Positions 17,201 to 25,632 of a stretch of DNA of 48,665 bases are shown here, piece by piece (the first letter of the stretch is position 1; every line of letters begins with the position of its first letter). This stretch comes from Chloroflexota bacterium (lineage in GTDB: Bacteria > Chloroflexota > Anaerolineae > Anaerolineales > DRMV01), in assembly GCA_011322445.1 (NCBI GenBank), contig DRMV01000052.1, positions 1 through 48,665 of the forward strand, in the 5' to 3' direction. The notes under the pieces were generated by a model, which saw only the letters and a program-made list of their open reading frames with translations, made no database searches and was not told the origin of the DNA. The translations under genes and the position numbers were made by a program.

Positions 17201-19399
17201 AGCCCGTTGCCGATGGGGATGCTCGCCGGGCAGCGCCTGCAAGGCCTGGCGGTAGGCTTCCAGTGCTTCGTCAAGATTTTGTTGCTGGCGATGTGCCTGG
17301 GCGAGGGCTGTCAGGATGTCGGCGCGTAACAGCGCGTCTTCGGGTACGGTGGTTTCCTGGGGCAGGCGGCTAAGCGCGAGTTGCAAGGCGTGGGCAGCGC
17401 GCTCGGGGTCGGTTTGTGCGGCCAGGAGGGCCTGGGCGTAGAGGTAAAGGTCGTGCGGCGTGGCATCGGGCTGCTGCGAAAAGGGCGCCAGCAGGGCCGC
17501 GGCGGCGTGCGGGTCGTCGGCGGCCAGATGTGCCTGGGCCAGCAAGCGCGCGGTTTTGGGCGTGGGCGTGTCGCGGTGGTAGCGGTGCAACAGGTCGCGG
17601 GCCGCGGTGGGTTCACCAAGCGCCAGGTAGGTGGCGGCTAAGGTGGCGGCAATGTCGGCGCGTTGAGGGGCCAGATGATGGGCGGTTTCCAGGACGGTGC
17701 GGGCGTGGCCGGGGCGGTTTTGGGACAGCAGGTATTGCCCCAGGCGGTAATGAATTTCGGCGTCGTGAGGGAGGGCGTGGGTGGCCGTTTGGAGCACGTC
17801 CAGTACGGCGGCTTCTCCCTCGGTTTGGGCTACCACGTCAGCCAGCGCGAGGTAGGGACTGGCGTCGGTGGGGTGGTGAGCAATGGCCTCTTCCAGGTGG
17901 CGGCGGGCGGCCTCGAGATGGCCTTCTTGGGCCAGCACTTTCCCCACAATGGTCAGCGCCTGAGGGTGTTCGGGCGCGTGTTCCAGCACAGTTTCGGCAG
18001 CGCGACGGGCTTCTTCGGGCTGGTCGGCGCGCAGGGCGAGGCTGGCCAGCGCAAGGTGGTCTTCAGGGGTGGCTTCGGGGTCTTCGGCCAGCAGGCGGTG
18101 GTTTTGGAGGGCTTCGTGAAGCAGGCCGGCGGCTTCCTGTGCTTCGGCCAGGCGGCGAAGGCGGGCTGTGGTGGGGGCAAGCCGATGGGCGAGGAAGGCC
18201 GCTTCGGCGGCTTCGGCCGGGTGCTGCGCTTGAAGGGCGGTCTCGGCAGCAAGGTCGAGCGCCTGCACGTCGGCGGGATGGGCGGCAGCCAGGCGCAAGG
18301 CGGCCCGCGCGGCGGCCGCGGATTCTCCCAGAGCCGTTAAGGTTTCGGCCAGGGTGTGCAGCAGGTCGGCGGGCAGGTCGCTGAGGTGGGCCAGAGCCTC
18401 TAAGGCATAGGCGCGGGCGGTTTCGGGGTGACTGTTTTGCAGCAGGTGCGCGGCGGCGACCTGCAAGGCCGGGTGGTGCGGCGTTTCGGGAAGCAGCGCA
18501 CGGGCTTCGTCGGTGTGGCGGGCACGGTGGCGTGCAAGGGCACGGCGCGCCAGCACCTCGGGGTGGGAAGGCAGGTGAGTTGCGGCCTGTTCCCACGCTG
18601 TGAGCGCTGTGGGTAAATCGCCCTGGGAGGCAGCCAGTTGAGCCTGATGGGTGGCTAACAGGCCGCTGAGGCGGCGCAGGTTTTCCCATGCGTCGGCGAG
18701 GGCGGCTTGTGCCTCGTCTGGCTGGCCTGTGGCGGCGGCGTGAAGGGCGCGCTGCCATCCGTCGTAAGGGGCTGGAAGGGGCTGAGTGGTGATTTGCGCG
18801 GCTACGGCGCGGGCCAGTGCGGGACGGCAGCGTTGGAGATCCCAGGCCGTGGACAGGCGGGGTTCGGGCGGGAGCCGCCGCAGGAATTCAGCCAGGCGCA
18901 CGGCTTGAATTTCCGGTGGCGTAGGCTGGCACAGCAAGGCGTGCAGCGCCAGGGCAGGGCCGTGAGGCAAAGCAGCGATGGCTTCGAGCAACGCGGGGGC
19001 GTCGTCGGCCCACGAAAGCGCACAGGCCAGCGGCGTGCGCCAGGCCGTGGACGGGCCTTCCAGAAATTCGGCCAGGCCTTTCCAACTGCCATTATCCTTG
19101 CGGAAGGCCTGCAGCGTCAGCGCCAGGCGGGCGGCGTCGGCCAGGGTCCTCGGCGGCAGGGGAGGGTTTTCGGAGGGGGTGTTCTCTTGTTGGGGAGCGT
19201 GTTCCAGCGCCAACCGCGCCAGGGCGCCTGGATGCCAGGCGGTAGGCGTGGCTCCCAGGCTTTCCAACGCGTGTTCCCCCACGCCGCTGTGGAGCGCTTC
19301 CCACACTAAGGGGTCGTGCATCAAGGCGGCGACGACCCAGGGGAAGGCATCGGGCGGCAGTTGTTGTTGGAGGGTGAAAAGAAAGGGCTTGGTTGGCAT
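14237..19399 (-). CDS. Giant tetratricopeptide-repeat protein
   Basis: A 1720-residue protein made almost wholly of TPR-type helical pairs from about residue 220 to the end. Repeats with the consensus A.LYxLGxxxxxxG..eeAl..l..al.l.P recur many times, for example YYYAGMIYKAVRDYENAEDM near the C-terminus. The N-terminal about 200 residues are helical but less regular. No signal peptide or membrane helix. It begins 33 nt after the 2-TM gene and ends 71 nt before the protease gene, so the three are probably co-transcribed. The likely role is a scaffold or sensor that binds peptides or regulates the protease. Length is far above usual TPR proteins. Confidence 0.85.
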   Translation of the reverse strand: MPTKPFLFTLQQQLPPDAFPWVVAALMHDPLVWEALHSGVGEHALESLGATPTAWHPGALARLALEHAPQQENTPSENPPLPPRTLADAARLALTLQAFRKDNGSWKGLAEFLEGPSTAWRTPLACALSWADDAPALLEAIAALPHGPALALHALLCQPTPPEIQAVRLAEFLRRLPPEPRLSTAWDLQRCRPALARAVAAQITTQPLPAPYDGWQRALHAAATGQPDEAQAALADAWENLRRLSGLLATHQAQLAASQGDLPTALTAWEQAATHLPSHPEVLARRALARHRARHTDEARALLPETPHHPALQVAAAHLLQNSHPETARAYALEALAHLSDLPADLLHTLAETLTALGESAAAARAALRLAAAHPADVQALDLAAETALQAQHPAEAAEAAFLAHRLAPTTARLRRLAEAQEAAGLLHEALQNHRLLAEDPEATPEDHLALASLALRADQPEEARRAAETVLEHAPEHPQALTIVGKVLAQEGHLEAARRHLEEAIAHHPTDASPYLALADVVAQTEGEAAVLDVLQTATHALPHDAEIHYRLGQYLLSQNRPGHARTVLETAHHLAPQRADIAATLAATYLALGEPTAARDLLHRYHRDTPTPKTARLLAQAHLAADDPHAAAALLAPFSQQPDATPHDLYLYAQALLAAQTDPERAAHALQLALSRLPQETTVPEDALLRADILTALAQAHRQQQNLDEALEAYRQALQALPGEHPHRQRAIAIGLAETALRLRRAEIGLAAIEDALQHGPTPRLRQLQAEAYRQLNFRDQAIDAGSDALRLSRHDPEIAHWYARLLLDLGEAPRAADVLESNTALQPHNPEIALLLAKIHHALGQAQEAISALQPFLQDLDHTTPAWCAEAGTQLLALGQTEAAVRCLQRATHDKDAPAQWHLALVRALQDQDAFEAATQAALHALKQTEGQHAPEADEGETEARIALHLAIVQNDLAQGRPQRAAQALSRALEAYPRAFSLLKAAVGLWRAIGNLPKALQAAEEALVLHPEDLPLRLEALALARVLLQAERAQHLLQASPTVATAEHLAEWLAAQAEAALDQGAEVAAAEAIAQGLEYAPESPHLLALQARLTARRVDLAEGQHLLDAAVEHAPAPTGEALPPTATLTAWAAIADAAAELRRWHIAHLFTDHVTEACPHSPAAALRKARLLTLQAESYHRCRAVEAVAALPDAQVLGATAQEAWQTALETAAQRLGAEATPEGYHQHPALHRWYARGMAAFQGRLNVLLLQTPPAPSDLAAGLDALRRRGMPMQNALPAFQNDPMVQFHHALLLESLPTGDLQIALQAAQHARDQRPQWAAAHFLVARLANRLSDLPTAEEAITAALRLAPDEPCWHALAAAIHTDLRHEEQALHHLQEAVRLEPQHLSHHLALAEAEMARGDLEAAHSALTTALRHHPEHARPHLLLAQVLFRLGRLDEAAQHAETAARAERHAAEPVMLRIQIALAQQAPEIALQHARRWLQSHPFDPEATRYAVNALLALGEAEEALRLLEETLPHAPDDMELNILRAELHRQIGGPKAAVEIWRGLLASRPNVPTLWLGLAEALAASRQLDAARAAGRKALRGMDTLPPESRVRLHMLLGNLAKEAGQLDQALYHFSEAVRLAPKHIEALLKLAQVQSDRREYAAALQTLEAAQRLDPQDSRPYYYAGMIYKAVRDYENAEDMFRKAAQLAPGDFRIRRQLATVSVINLIPS

Positions 19400-19432
19400 G
19401 GGAAACCTCGCAGGATGCGGACGCGAAGCGGG

Positions 19433-19759
19433 TTAGTGAAGGGGCAAAATATACTGGTAAGGGAAGTACATCAGCGCCAGACCGAGCACGATGAGAAAGA
19501 TGCCGACGCCAGCGGTGGTTTGCACCAGCCTGGTGAGGGCGCTCACCAGCGCCGAGGCGTTGCCGACCAGGCCAGAGGCATCTTCGACCAGGCCCTTTTG
19601 GGCCAGACGGGCAGTGTGCGCTGCCACGCGCTGAATGTCGCGGTTCATCGCGCGGGCAACGAGCACAAACACGCCCATCACGAAGGTGGCCATGCCGAGC
19701 AGGAACACCAGACCACCGAGCCACATGCGCAGATCTTGCGGTGTAAGAGAGGTGTGCAT
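19433..19759 (-). CDS. Two-helix membrane protein, first gene of the TPR-protease operon
   Basis: A 108-residue protein from the ATG at 19757-19759, behind AAGGAG; the open frame continues upstream but without a site. Two membrane helices (about 12-36, LGGLVFLLGMATFVMGVFVL; about 82-103, GIFLIVLGLALMYFPYQY) flank a helical loop with NRDIQRVAAHTARLAQKG. No known family. It could tether the TPR protein to the membrane; that is inferred only from operon position. Confidence 0.6.
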   Translation of the reverse strand: MHTSLTPQDLRMWLGGLVFLLGMATFVMGVFVLVARAMNRDIQRVAAHTARLAQKGLVEDASGLVGNASALVSALTRLVQTTAGVGIFLIVLGLALMYFPYQYILPLH

Positions 19760-19865
19760 GACGAACTCCTTGAGATGGAATGACAGGCGCTCTCGAAGGT
19801 GCAAGAGGTGTGCCAGCGGCAGCGGCGGCCCCGCGCGTTGGAGGGGCTGCGGCGCTGAACCGCGG

Positions 19866-19871
19866 TATAAT
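19866..19871 (+). promoter_or_regulatory. -10 element of tRNA-Leu(UAG)
   Basis: Perfect TATAAT 11 nt before the mature tRNA 5' end. No clear -35 element at the usual distance. Confidence 0.6.
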
Positions 19872-19882
19872 GAGACCCCCGC

Positions 19883-19964
19883 GGGCATGTGGCGGAATTG
19901 GCAGACGCGACAGACTTAGGATCTGTTGCCGCGAGGCGTGTGGGTTCGAGTCCCACCATGCCCA
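19883..19964 (+). tRNA. tRNA-Leu (anticodon UAG)
   Basis: Acceptor stem gggcatg (19883-19889) pairs with catgccc (19957-19963), followed by discriminator A. Anticodon stem acaga/tctgt encloses the loop cttagga, with anticodon TAG at 19917-19919. The T-arm contains ggttcgagtccc, and a long variable arm (class II) fits leucine. CCA is not encoded. Confidence 0.92.
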
Positions 19965-20086
19965 TTGGAAGGCTGCTGGCCTTGCTGGTACGGCGCTGCT
20001 GGCGAGGAGGGCTGTGAGGTTGCAAAAACCGCCGCGAGCGCCCGGCCAGACAGGCAGGCGCTCGTTGGGCAATCAATGGAGGCAAA

Positions 20087-20119
20087 ACCGGTGGCTGGGA
20101 AGGCCACCGGTGATATAAT
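20087..20119 (+). promoter_or_regulatory. Promoter of tig with a 9-bp inverted repeat
   Basis: A perfect inverted repeat accggtggc / gccaccggt with a 7-nt spacer (20087-20111) ends two bases before an extended -10 (TGATATAAT, with TATAAT at 20114-20119). The repeat covers the place of the -35 element, so it could be an operator. It lacks a T-run and is unlikely to be a terminator. The regulator is unknown. Confidence 0.5.
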
Positions 20120-20158
20120 TGCGCCGCGTATCCCGGATTCTTTTTGTGAGGTAGAGCC

Positions 20159-21649
20159 TTGAAAGTTACAACCACCATCCGCGAAGACCATCAAGCCGAA
20201 TTGACGCTGGTGTTGGACAGCCAGGAACTGGAACGCGCCAAGCGCCGTGTGGCGCGTGAATATGCCCGCCGGATGAAAATTCCCGGCTTTCGCCCCGGCA
20301 AAGCGCCTTATGAACTCGTCGCCCGGCGTGTTGGCGAGGAAGCCATTCGTGAGGAGGCTTTGGAGCGCCTGCTGGATGAGTATTACCCCAAAGCGCTGAA
20401 AGAAGCCGAAATCGAACCTTACGGCCCCGGCAAACTGGAAGAAATCGTTTCGGAAGACCCGCCGACCTTCAAATTGTTGGTGCCGCTGGCCGTTGACGTT
20501 GAACTGGGCGATTACCGCAGCGTGCGGCTGCCTTACGAGCCGCCCGAACTCGACGAAGAAGAGGTGGACAAGGTCATCGAGGCTTATCGCCAGATGTTCG
20601 CCGTCCTGGAACCGGTTGACCGCCCCGCCGAAGTGGGCGATGTGGTGTATGTCAACGTCCAGGCTTATGAAGAAGGCCAGGAAGACGGCGAACCGCTCTT
20701 TGCCGACCAGAACCACCCTGTGCTCATCGAGAAAGAGCCGCACGATGGGGAATGGCCTTACCCGGGCTTCCCTGAAGAGTTTGTCGGCGCCAAAGCGGGC
20801 GATACCAAAACCTTGACTTACACTTACCCCGACGACGAAGAAGACGAAACATTGTGGGGGAAGACGGTGGTCGTCAAAGCTGAGGTGGTGGAAGTCAAGG
20901 GCCGCAGCGTGCCCGAACTGGACGACGACTTTGCGCAGCAACTGGGCGCGCAGGATGCCGAGGACTTGCGGAAAGGCGTACGCGAATCGCTGGCGCAGCA
21001 GAAGCAGCAAACTTACGATGTGGAATACCTGACCTCGGTACTGGATGAAATTATTGCCCAGGCCACCCTCAAATATCCGCCGCAAGTGGTGGAAGACGAG
21101 GTGGTAAATCGCTTGAACGAATATCTGCAAGAGGCTCAGCAGCGCGGTCTTTCTTGGGAAGACTACCTCAAAGAGCGCGGCACCGATGAAGAGGCATTGA
21201 AAGCGGAGATTCGGGAGGAGGCTGAGCCCTTTGTGCGCCGTCGGCTGGTATTGGAAGCCATCGCGCGCGAGGAAAACCTGGAAGTTGACACCGACAAGGT
21301 GCTGGATGCAGCCCGTAACTATCTGGTGCAGATGGCCTCTTCAATGGAGCCTAAGGAAGCGCGCAAGTTGGGGCGCGACAAGGCCTTCATTCAAGACCTG
21401 GTGGCGGCGGCTGCCCATGACGAGTTGATAGGGCAGGCCGAGGCTTTTGTGATTTCCCTTGCGAAGGGCGAATTGGAAGCCAGGGAAGCCGCGGAAGAGG
21501 ATGAAGACAGCGACGAGGAAGGCGAGAAAGCCGAAGTGGCAGCCGCACCCGAGGCGCAGGAAGGCGAAACCGGGGCCGTTGAAGCCGAGGCCGCCCCGGC
21601 CGACGAAGAGGCTGCTGAGGCGGCTTCCACCGACGAGCCGGAAGCGTAA
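20159..21649 (+). CDS. tig: Trigger factor, ribosome-bound chaperone and prolyl isomerase
   Basis: A 496-residue protein starting at TTG (20159) behind GAGGT; the first residues [15 protein letters not shown] are typical of the family, which supports the start. The N-terminal ribosome-binding domain has the signature [11 protein letters not shown] (about residues 43-53). A PPIase-like middle domain and a helical C-terminal domain follow. The last about 60 residues are an unusually long acidic Ala/Glu tail ([19 protein letters not shown]). It helps nascent proteins fold at the ribosome exit. It forms an operon with clpP, the usual arrangement. Confidence 0.95.
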   Translation: MKVTTTIREDHQAELTLVLDSQELERAKRRVAREYARRMKIPGFRPGKAPYELVARRVGEEAIREEALERLLDEYYPKALKEAEIEPYGPGKLEEIVSEDPPTFKLLVPLAVDVELGDYRSVRLPYEPPELDEEEVDKVIEAYRQMFAVLEPVDRPAEVGDVVYVNVQAYEEGQEDGEPLFADQNHPVLIEKEPHDGEWPYPGFPEEFVGAKAGDTKTLTYTYPDDEEDETLWGKTVVVKAEVVEVKGRSVPELDDDFAQQLGAQDAEDLRKGVRESLAQQKQQTYDVEYLTSVLDEIIAQATLKYPPQVVEDEVVNRLNEYLQEAQQRGLSWEDYLKERGTDEEALKAEIREEAEPFVRRRLVLEAIAREENLEVDTDKVLDAARNYLVQMASSMEPKEARKLGRDKAFIQDLVAAAAHDELIGQAEAFVISLAKGELEAREAAEEDEDSDEEGEKAEVAAAPEAQEGETGAVEAEAAPADEEAAEAASTDEPEA

Positions 21650-21659
21650 GGAGGCCAAC

Positions 21660-22268
21660 ATGATGGACCCGCGGGCGGTAATCCCAATGGTAATTGAAAG
21701 CTCTGGGCGCGGCGAGCGGGCTTACGATATCTTTTCGCTGTTGCTCAAAGAGCGGATTGTGTTCGTGGGCACGCCAATCAACGATCAGGTGGCTAACCTG
21801 ATTGTGGCGCAACTGTTGTACCTCAATCGCGAAGACCCTGAAGCGCCTATTCAGATGTACATCAACTCGCCGGGCGGTCAGATTTATGCCGGGCTGGCGA
21901 TTTACGATACCATGCAGATGATTACCAACCCTATCAGCACGGTAGCGGTTGGCCTGACGGCTTCGTTTGGCACGGTGCTGTTGACGGCAGGTACCAAGGG
22001 CCAGCGGTACGCTTTGCCGCATGCGACCATTCACATGCACCAGCCACTGGGTGGGGCGCAAGGGCAGGCTTCGGATATCGAGATCCAGGCTAAAGAGATT
22101 TTGCGCTTGCGGGAGCGCCTGAACGAAATTCTGGCGCACCACACCGGCCAGCCGCTGGAAGCCATTGAGCGTGATACCGAGCGCGATTACTACATGAGCG
22201 CGCAAGAAGCGGCGGAGTATGGCCTGGTAGACAAAGTGCTCGAGCCGCCGCCCAAAGCCGAATTGTAA
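21660..22268 (+). CDS. clpP: ATP-dependent Clp protease proteolytic subunit
   Basis: A 202-residue serine protease subunit starting 10 nt after tig, behind [27 protein letters not shown] is a typical N-terminus. The catalytic Ser lies in [12 protein letters not shown], His in HATIHMHQP and Asp in the [15 protein letters not shown] region. It forms the tetradecameric chamber that degrades proteins unfolded by ClpX or ClpC, neither of which is encoded in this window. The residues around the Ser (TASFG) differ from the common AASMG, so this may be a second ClpP paralogue. Confidence 0.93.
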   Translation: MMDPRAVIPMVIESSGRGERAYDIFSLLLKERIVFVGTPINDQVANLIVAQLLYLNREDPEAPIQMYINSPGGQIYAGLAIYDTMQMITNPISTVAVGLTASFGTVLLTAGTKGQRYALPHATIHMHQPLGGAQGQASDIEIQAKEILRLRERLNEILAHHTGQPLEAIERDTERDYYMSAQEAAEYGLVDKVLEPPPKAEL

Positions 22269-22280
22269 AACGCATCATTG

Positions 22281-22307
22281 ACCGCGTCGGGCTCGCCCCG
22301 ACGCGGT
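22281..22307 (+). terminator. Terminator after clpP
   Basis: Stem accgcgtcggg / ccccgacgcggt with a 4-nt loop, followed by gttgtttg. It lies between the clpP stop and the HAD gene start. Confidence 0.65.
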
Positions 22308-22325
22308 GTTGTTTGGGAGTGCAGC

Positions 22326-23198
22326 ATGCCGATTCGTGCCTTGATTTTGGACATGGACGGAGTAGTATGGCGTGGCAGCCAGCCCTTGGGTGACTTGCCG
22401 GCCTTGTTTACGCGCCTTGAGGCGCTGGGGATTTCGTCGGTTTTCGTGACCAACAATGCCACGCGCTCGGTGGAGCAGTACGTTGAGCGTCTGCGAGGGT
22501 TGGGGCTGGAAGTTTCTGCTGACCGTATTCTCAACTCGGCGCAAGCAGCGGCGCACGCGTTGGCCGAGCGGCTGCCCGCGGGCGCATGGGTGTATGTAAT
22601 TGGAGAGGGCGGGCTGCGGGAAACCTTGAAAAACGCTGGATTTCGTATAGCCAATAAATGGCAAAAACAATGGCTCCAAAAACCTCACCCCAAAAACACA
22701 CCCCAGGCCGTCGTTGTTGCCCTTGACCGCGAATGCACCTACCGCCAAATTCGCGCCGCCACTTTGCTCATTCGTCACGGGGCACTGTTCATCGCGACCA
22801 ACCCCGATCGCACTTTTCCCACGCCGGAAGGGCTGGTGCCAGGAGCCGGGGCCATCATTGCAGCCGTTGAAGCCGCGACCGACCAACCCGCGCTCGTGGT
22901 GGGCAAACCCAAGCCACTGCTCTTCCAAATGGCGCTGGAGCGGCTGGGCACGCGCCCGGAGGAAACCCTTGTGGTAGGGGACCGGCTGGAGACCGACATT
23001 GCCGGCGGCCAAGCCGCCGGATGCCGCACAGCATTGGTGCTTTCCGGCGTCACCTCGGCCGAGCAGGCTGCCCGCTGGGAGCCGGTGCCCGACTTGATTG
23101 CACCCGACTTTACCGCGGTGGTGGACTTTCTGGAGCGGGAACGCCACTGGCAGGGGCAGCGCGTGGTCCAGGTGCCTTCCCCCAACAAAAATCCATGA
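22326..23198 (+). CDS. HAD-IIA family phosphatase (NagD/PGP-like)
   Basis: A 290-residue cytoplasmic hydrolase from the ATG at 22326 (MPIRALILDMDGVVW). HAD motif I is LDMDGVVWRG, motif II FVTNNATRS, a Lys in VVGKPKP and motif IV VVGDRLETDIAGG. The cap insertion between motifs II and III fits subclass IIA, which dephosphorylates small sugar or glycolate phosphates. The substrate cannot be assigned. Its stop overlaps the rlmN start (ATGA). Confidence 0.87.
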   Translation: MPIRALILDMDGVVWRGSQPLGDLPALFTRLEALGISSVFVTNNATRSVEQYVERLRGLGLEVSADRILNSAQAAAHALAERLPAGAWVYVIGEGGLRETLKNAGFRIANKWQKQWLQKPHPKNTPQAVVVALDRECTYRQIRAATLLIRHGALFIATNPDRTFPTPEGLVPGAGAIIAAVEAATDQPALVVGKPKPLLFQMALERLGTRPEETLVVGDRLETDIAGGQAAGCRTALVLSGVTSAEQAARWEPVPDLIAPDFTAVVDFLERERHWQGQRVVQVPSPNKNP

Positions 23199-24268
23199 GT
23201 AACCTGAGTACCCTGATTTACGACCTCGACCTCAATGATTTGCAGGCGTGGGTCCAGGCCCAGGGGCAAGCGGCCTATCGCGCCCGCCAGCTCTGGGAGG
23301 GGCTCTACCGGCATTTGTGGGCTTCCCCCAAAGACTTCACACCGCTGCCCAAAAGCCTGCGCGCGGCGCTGGGGCGCGATTTCACCTTCGAGGCCTTCCA
23401 GCCCGCGGCGACGTTGGTCTCTACGGATGGCGAAACCCACAAAACCCTCTTTCGCCTGCCCGATGGGGCGCAAATCGAAACCGTGCGGATGCGCTACGTA
23501 CGCCGGCGTACCCTGTGCATTTCTACCCAGGCGGGATGCGCAATGGGGTGTGCTTTTTGCGCCACCGGCCAAATGGGGTTGCAACGCAACCTGAGCGCCG
23601 GCGAAATTGTGGCCCAGGTGCTTTACTACGCCCGCTGGCTCAGAGAACGCGGCGAACGCGTCACGCATATTGTCTTCATGGGCATGGGAGAACCTTTCCA
23701 CAACTACGATGCCACGCTGAAGGCCATTGACATCCTCAACCACCCCCAAGGCTTTGCCCTGGGCGCCCGCCGCATGACGATTTCCACCGTGGGATTGGTG
23801 CCACAAATCCGGCGTTTTACCGCCGAAAAGCGCCAGGTCAACCTCGCCATCTCCCTTCATGCTGCTGACGACGAATTACGCTCCTCGCTGATTCCCATTA
23901 ATCGCAAATACCCTCTCAATGCGCTCATGGACGCTGTGCGGGATTACACTACCACCACACATCGCCGCGTGACTTTCGAATGGGCACTGATTCGCGGCCT
24001 GAACGACACAAAAGCCCAGGCGCGCCGTCTGGCCGCCTTACTCAAAGGCATGTTAGCGCATGTCAATTTGATTCCGCTCAACCCCACACAAGGCTTTCAG
24101 GGAGAAGCCAGTTCCCACCAGCGCGCCCGTGAATTTTGCCAGGTGCTCACCGATGCTGGCATTCCCTGCACCGTGCGCTTGCGGCGCGGCATTGATATTC
24201 AAGCCGGTTGTGGACAACTGGCGGCTCGCGAAGGCGACAGCCTGGATTTTGTGCTAAAATCACCATAA
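23195..24268 (+). CDS. rlmN: 23S rRNA/tRNA A2-methyltransferase, radical SAM
   Basis: A 357-residue protein coupled to the HAD gene. The radical-SAM cluster motif CAMGCAFCATG (about residues 117-127) and GMGEP are intact. The C-terminal GIDIQAGCGQL carries the conserved Cys that forms the methyl transfer adduct with the methyl-carrying Cys. It makes 2-methyladenosine at 23S rRNA A2503 and in some tRNAs. Confidence 0.94.
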   Translation: MSNLSTLIYDLDLNDLQAWVQAQGQAAYRARQLWEGLYRHLWASPKDFTPLPKSLRAALGRDFTFEAFQPAATLVSTDGETHKTLFRLPDGAQIETVRMRYVRRRTLCISTQAGCAMGCAFCATGQMGLQRNLSAGEIVAQVLYYARWLRERGERVTHIVFMGMGEPFHNYDATLKAIDILNHPQGFALGARRMTISTVGLVPQIRRFTAEKRQVNLAISLHAADDELRSSLIPINRKYPLNALMDAVRDYTTTTHRRVTFEWALIRGLNDTKAQARRLAALLKGMLAHVNLIPLNPTQGFQGEASSHQRAREFCQVLTDAGIPCTVRLRRGIDIQAGCGQLAAREGDSLDFVLKSP

Positions 24269-24302
24269 CAAGGCCGTTGCTCATGGAGGCAAGGAGGCTG
24301 CG

Positions 24303-24533
24303 ATGAAAGAGACGCTTGTTCGGCTGGTGTATCCGCCCGACCTGCTGCGTGTGCCGGTGCTCAATCAGCTCATCCAGCGGTTCGACCTGACGGTGAATAT
24401 TTTGCGCGCGCAGGTGGGCGCCGAAGCGGGGTGGATCGAACTTCAAATCGGTGGGGAAGACGCGACCGTTGACGACGCGCTGAACTGGCTTCGAGAACGG
24501 GGAATTTACGTCCAGTTCATTGAAGAAACGTAA
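24303..24533 (+). CDS. NIL domain protein
   Basis: A 76-residue protein behind GGCAAGGAGG that is a single NIL domain (LVRLVYPPDLLRVPVLNQLI ... ALNWLRERGIYVQF). This small ligand-binding alpha/beta domain is best known from the C-terminus of the methionine importer ATPase MetN. Alone it may bind an amino acid. It may be co-transcribed with rlmN (34-nt gap). Confidence 0.8.
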   Translation: MKETLVRLVYPPDLLRVPVLNQLIQRFDLTVNILRAQVGAEAGWIELQIGGEDATVDDALNWLRERGIYVQFIEET

Positions 24534-24541
24534 ATGCAGGA

Positions 24542-24568
24542 AGCCGCGCTCCTCGGCGCGGCTTTTTT
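24542..24568 (+). terminator. Rho-independent terminator
   Basis: Stem agccgcg / cgcggct with an 8-nt loop followed by a T6 run, immediately after the NIL gene. Confidence 0.85.
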
Positions 24569-24620
24569 GTCAAGGGTGTTGCCTTGCACATGTGTTGTGT
24601 TGCAACCTGGCTGCTGCAGG

Positions 24621-25457
24621 CTATCGCCGAAAAGGCCAGGGAAGGGGGTGCGGCGTGCATTGATCCAGACGATGCAGCAACGCGTGAAACTGAGCGCCAG
24701 TGAGAATGATAATATTCACCAGATAAAAATAGAGCATCAGCGCCACAACCACGGCCAGAGAACCGTAAATGAAGTTGAGCCGCTGAAAGGCGAGGGTCAA
24801 ATACTGGCCAAAGCCCGCGTTGAGACCCAGCCAGAACGCACCAGTCACGCCACCTGCCAGCGCGCTGGCGCGGCGCGGCGGCCGCTCGCGGGCCATCAAC
24901 CGGAAAAGGGCATAAAACGCCGCCGAGGCAATGCCCCACAACGTCAACCGGTGCGTAAACACCGCGACAAAGGGAGAATACCCAACCCACGGCAAGGAAG
25001 CCACCAATCGGGCGATAAAAGCCACCAGCGTCGCCGTCCCTAACAAACCAGGCACAAGCAAAGCCACCAGTCCTACGCTCCACAAATGCACCCACCAGCC
25101 GCCGCGCCGCCCGCGCCCATTGTGGATGACATCCAGAGCGGTCAACAAACCGCGTAGAAACCCCGCCGCCGACCACAGCAGCGTCAGGCCAGCAAGGTAG
25201 TTCGGCAACGCGTGAGCAAGCACGATTTCCTGCAACAGGCGGGTGAAGACATCGCTGCCGCGCGGCAGAAACTCCATCACCAATCCCCACCCCTGCCGCT
25301 GGAAAGCAGGGTCGCGCAAGAGCCAGCCCACGCCGCTGGTGACCAGTAAAAGCAAGGGGAACATCGAGAACACAGCATAATAGGTGAGCGCCGCAGCCCG
25401 CAGCGCCACCTCGTTCCGTTGCCAGCGGTCGTAAAAACACTGCAGAAAATGTTTCAT
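24621..25457 (-). CDS. YihY/BrkB family membrane protein
   Basis: A 278-residue inner-membrane protein with about six helices. The start is the ATG at 25455-25457 (MKHFLQCFYDRWQRNEVALR). The family signature ALTYYAVFSMFPLLLLV is at about residues 23-39, and IYGSLAVVVALMLYFYLVNI near the C-terminus. The family was once misnamed ribonuclease BN; its real function is unclear. Transcribed away from the MacAB operon. Confidence 0.88.
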   Translation of the reverse strand: MKHFLQCFYDRWQRNEVALRAAALTYYAVFSMFPLLLLVTSGVGWLLRDPAFQRQGWGLVMEFLPRGSDVFTRLLQEIVLAHALPNYLAGLTLLWSAAGFLRGLLTALDVIHNGRGRRGGWWVHLWSVGLVALLVPGLLGTATLVAFIARLVASLPWVGYSPFVAVFTHRLTLWGIASAAFYALFRLMARERPPRRASALAGGVTGAFWLGLNAGFGQYLTLAFQRLNFIYGSLAVVVALMLYFYLVNIIILTGAQFHALLHRLDQCTPHPLPWPFRR

Positions 25458-25563
25458 CGCTGCAATTGTACCCGCTTTCTGCAAACATACCCCCTGAAGA
25501 ATCCAAAACCGGCTTCCCATACCATCCGAGCCACCGCCGGAAGTCATCCGTCTGTCGGCCGGT

Positions 25564-25612
25564 TTGACAACGCGGGCCTTCACTGATAAAATCAACTTAC
25601 CAACTGGTAAGT
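25564..25612 (+). promoter_or_regulatory. Promoter and palindromic operator of the MacAB-like operon
   Basis: TTGACA (25564-25569), a 17-bp spacer and TAAAAT (25587-25592) make a good promoter. A perfect palindrome acttacc-aact-ggtaagt (25595-25612) starts just after the -10 and covers the transcription start. The position fits a repressor of the TetR type, which is common for exporters, but no regulator gene is adjacent. Confidence 0.7.
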
Positions 25613-25632
25613 AAACCTCCTGGAGGTCCAAC

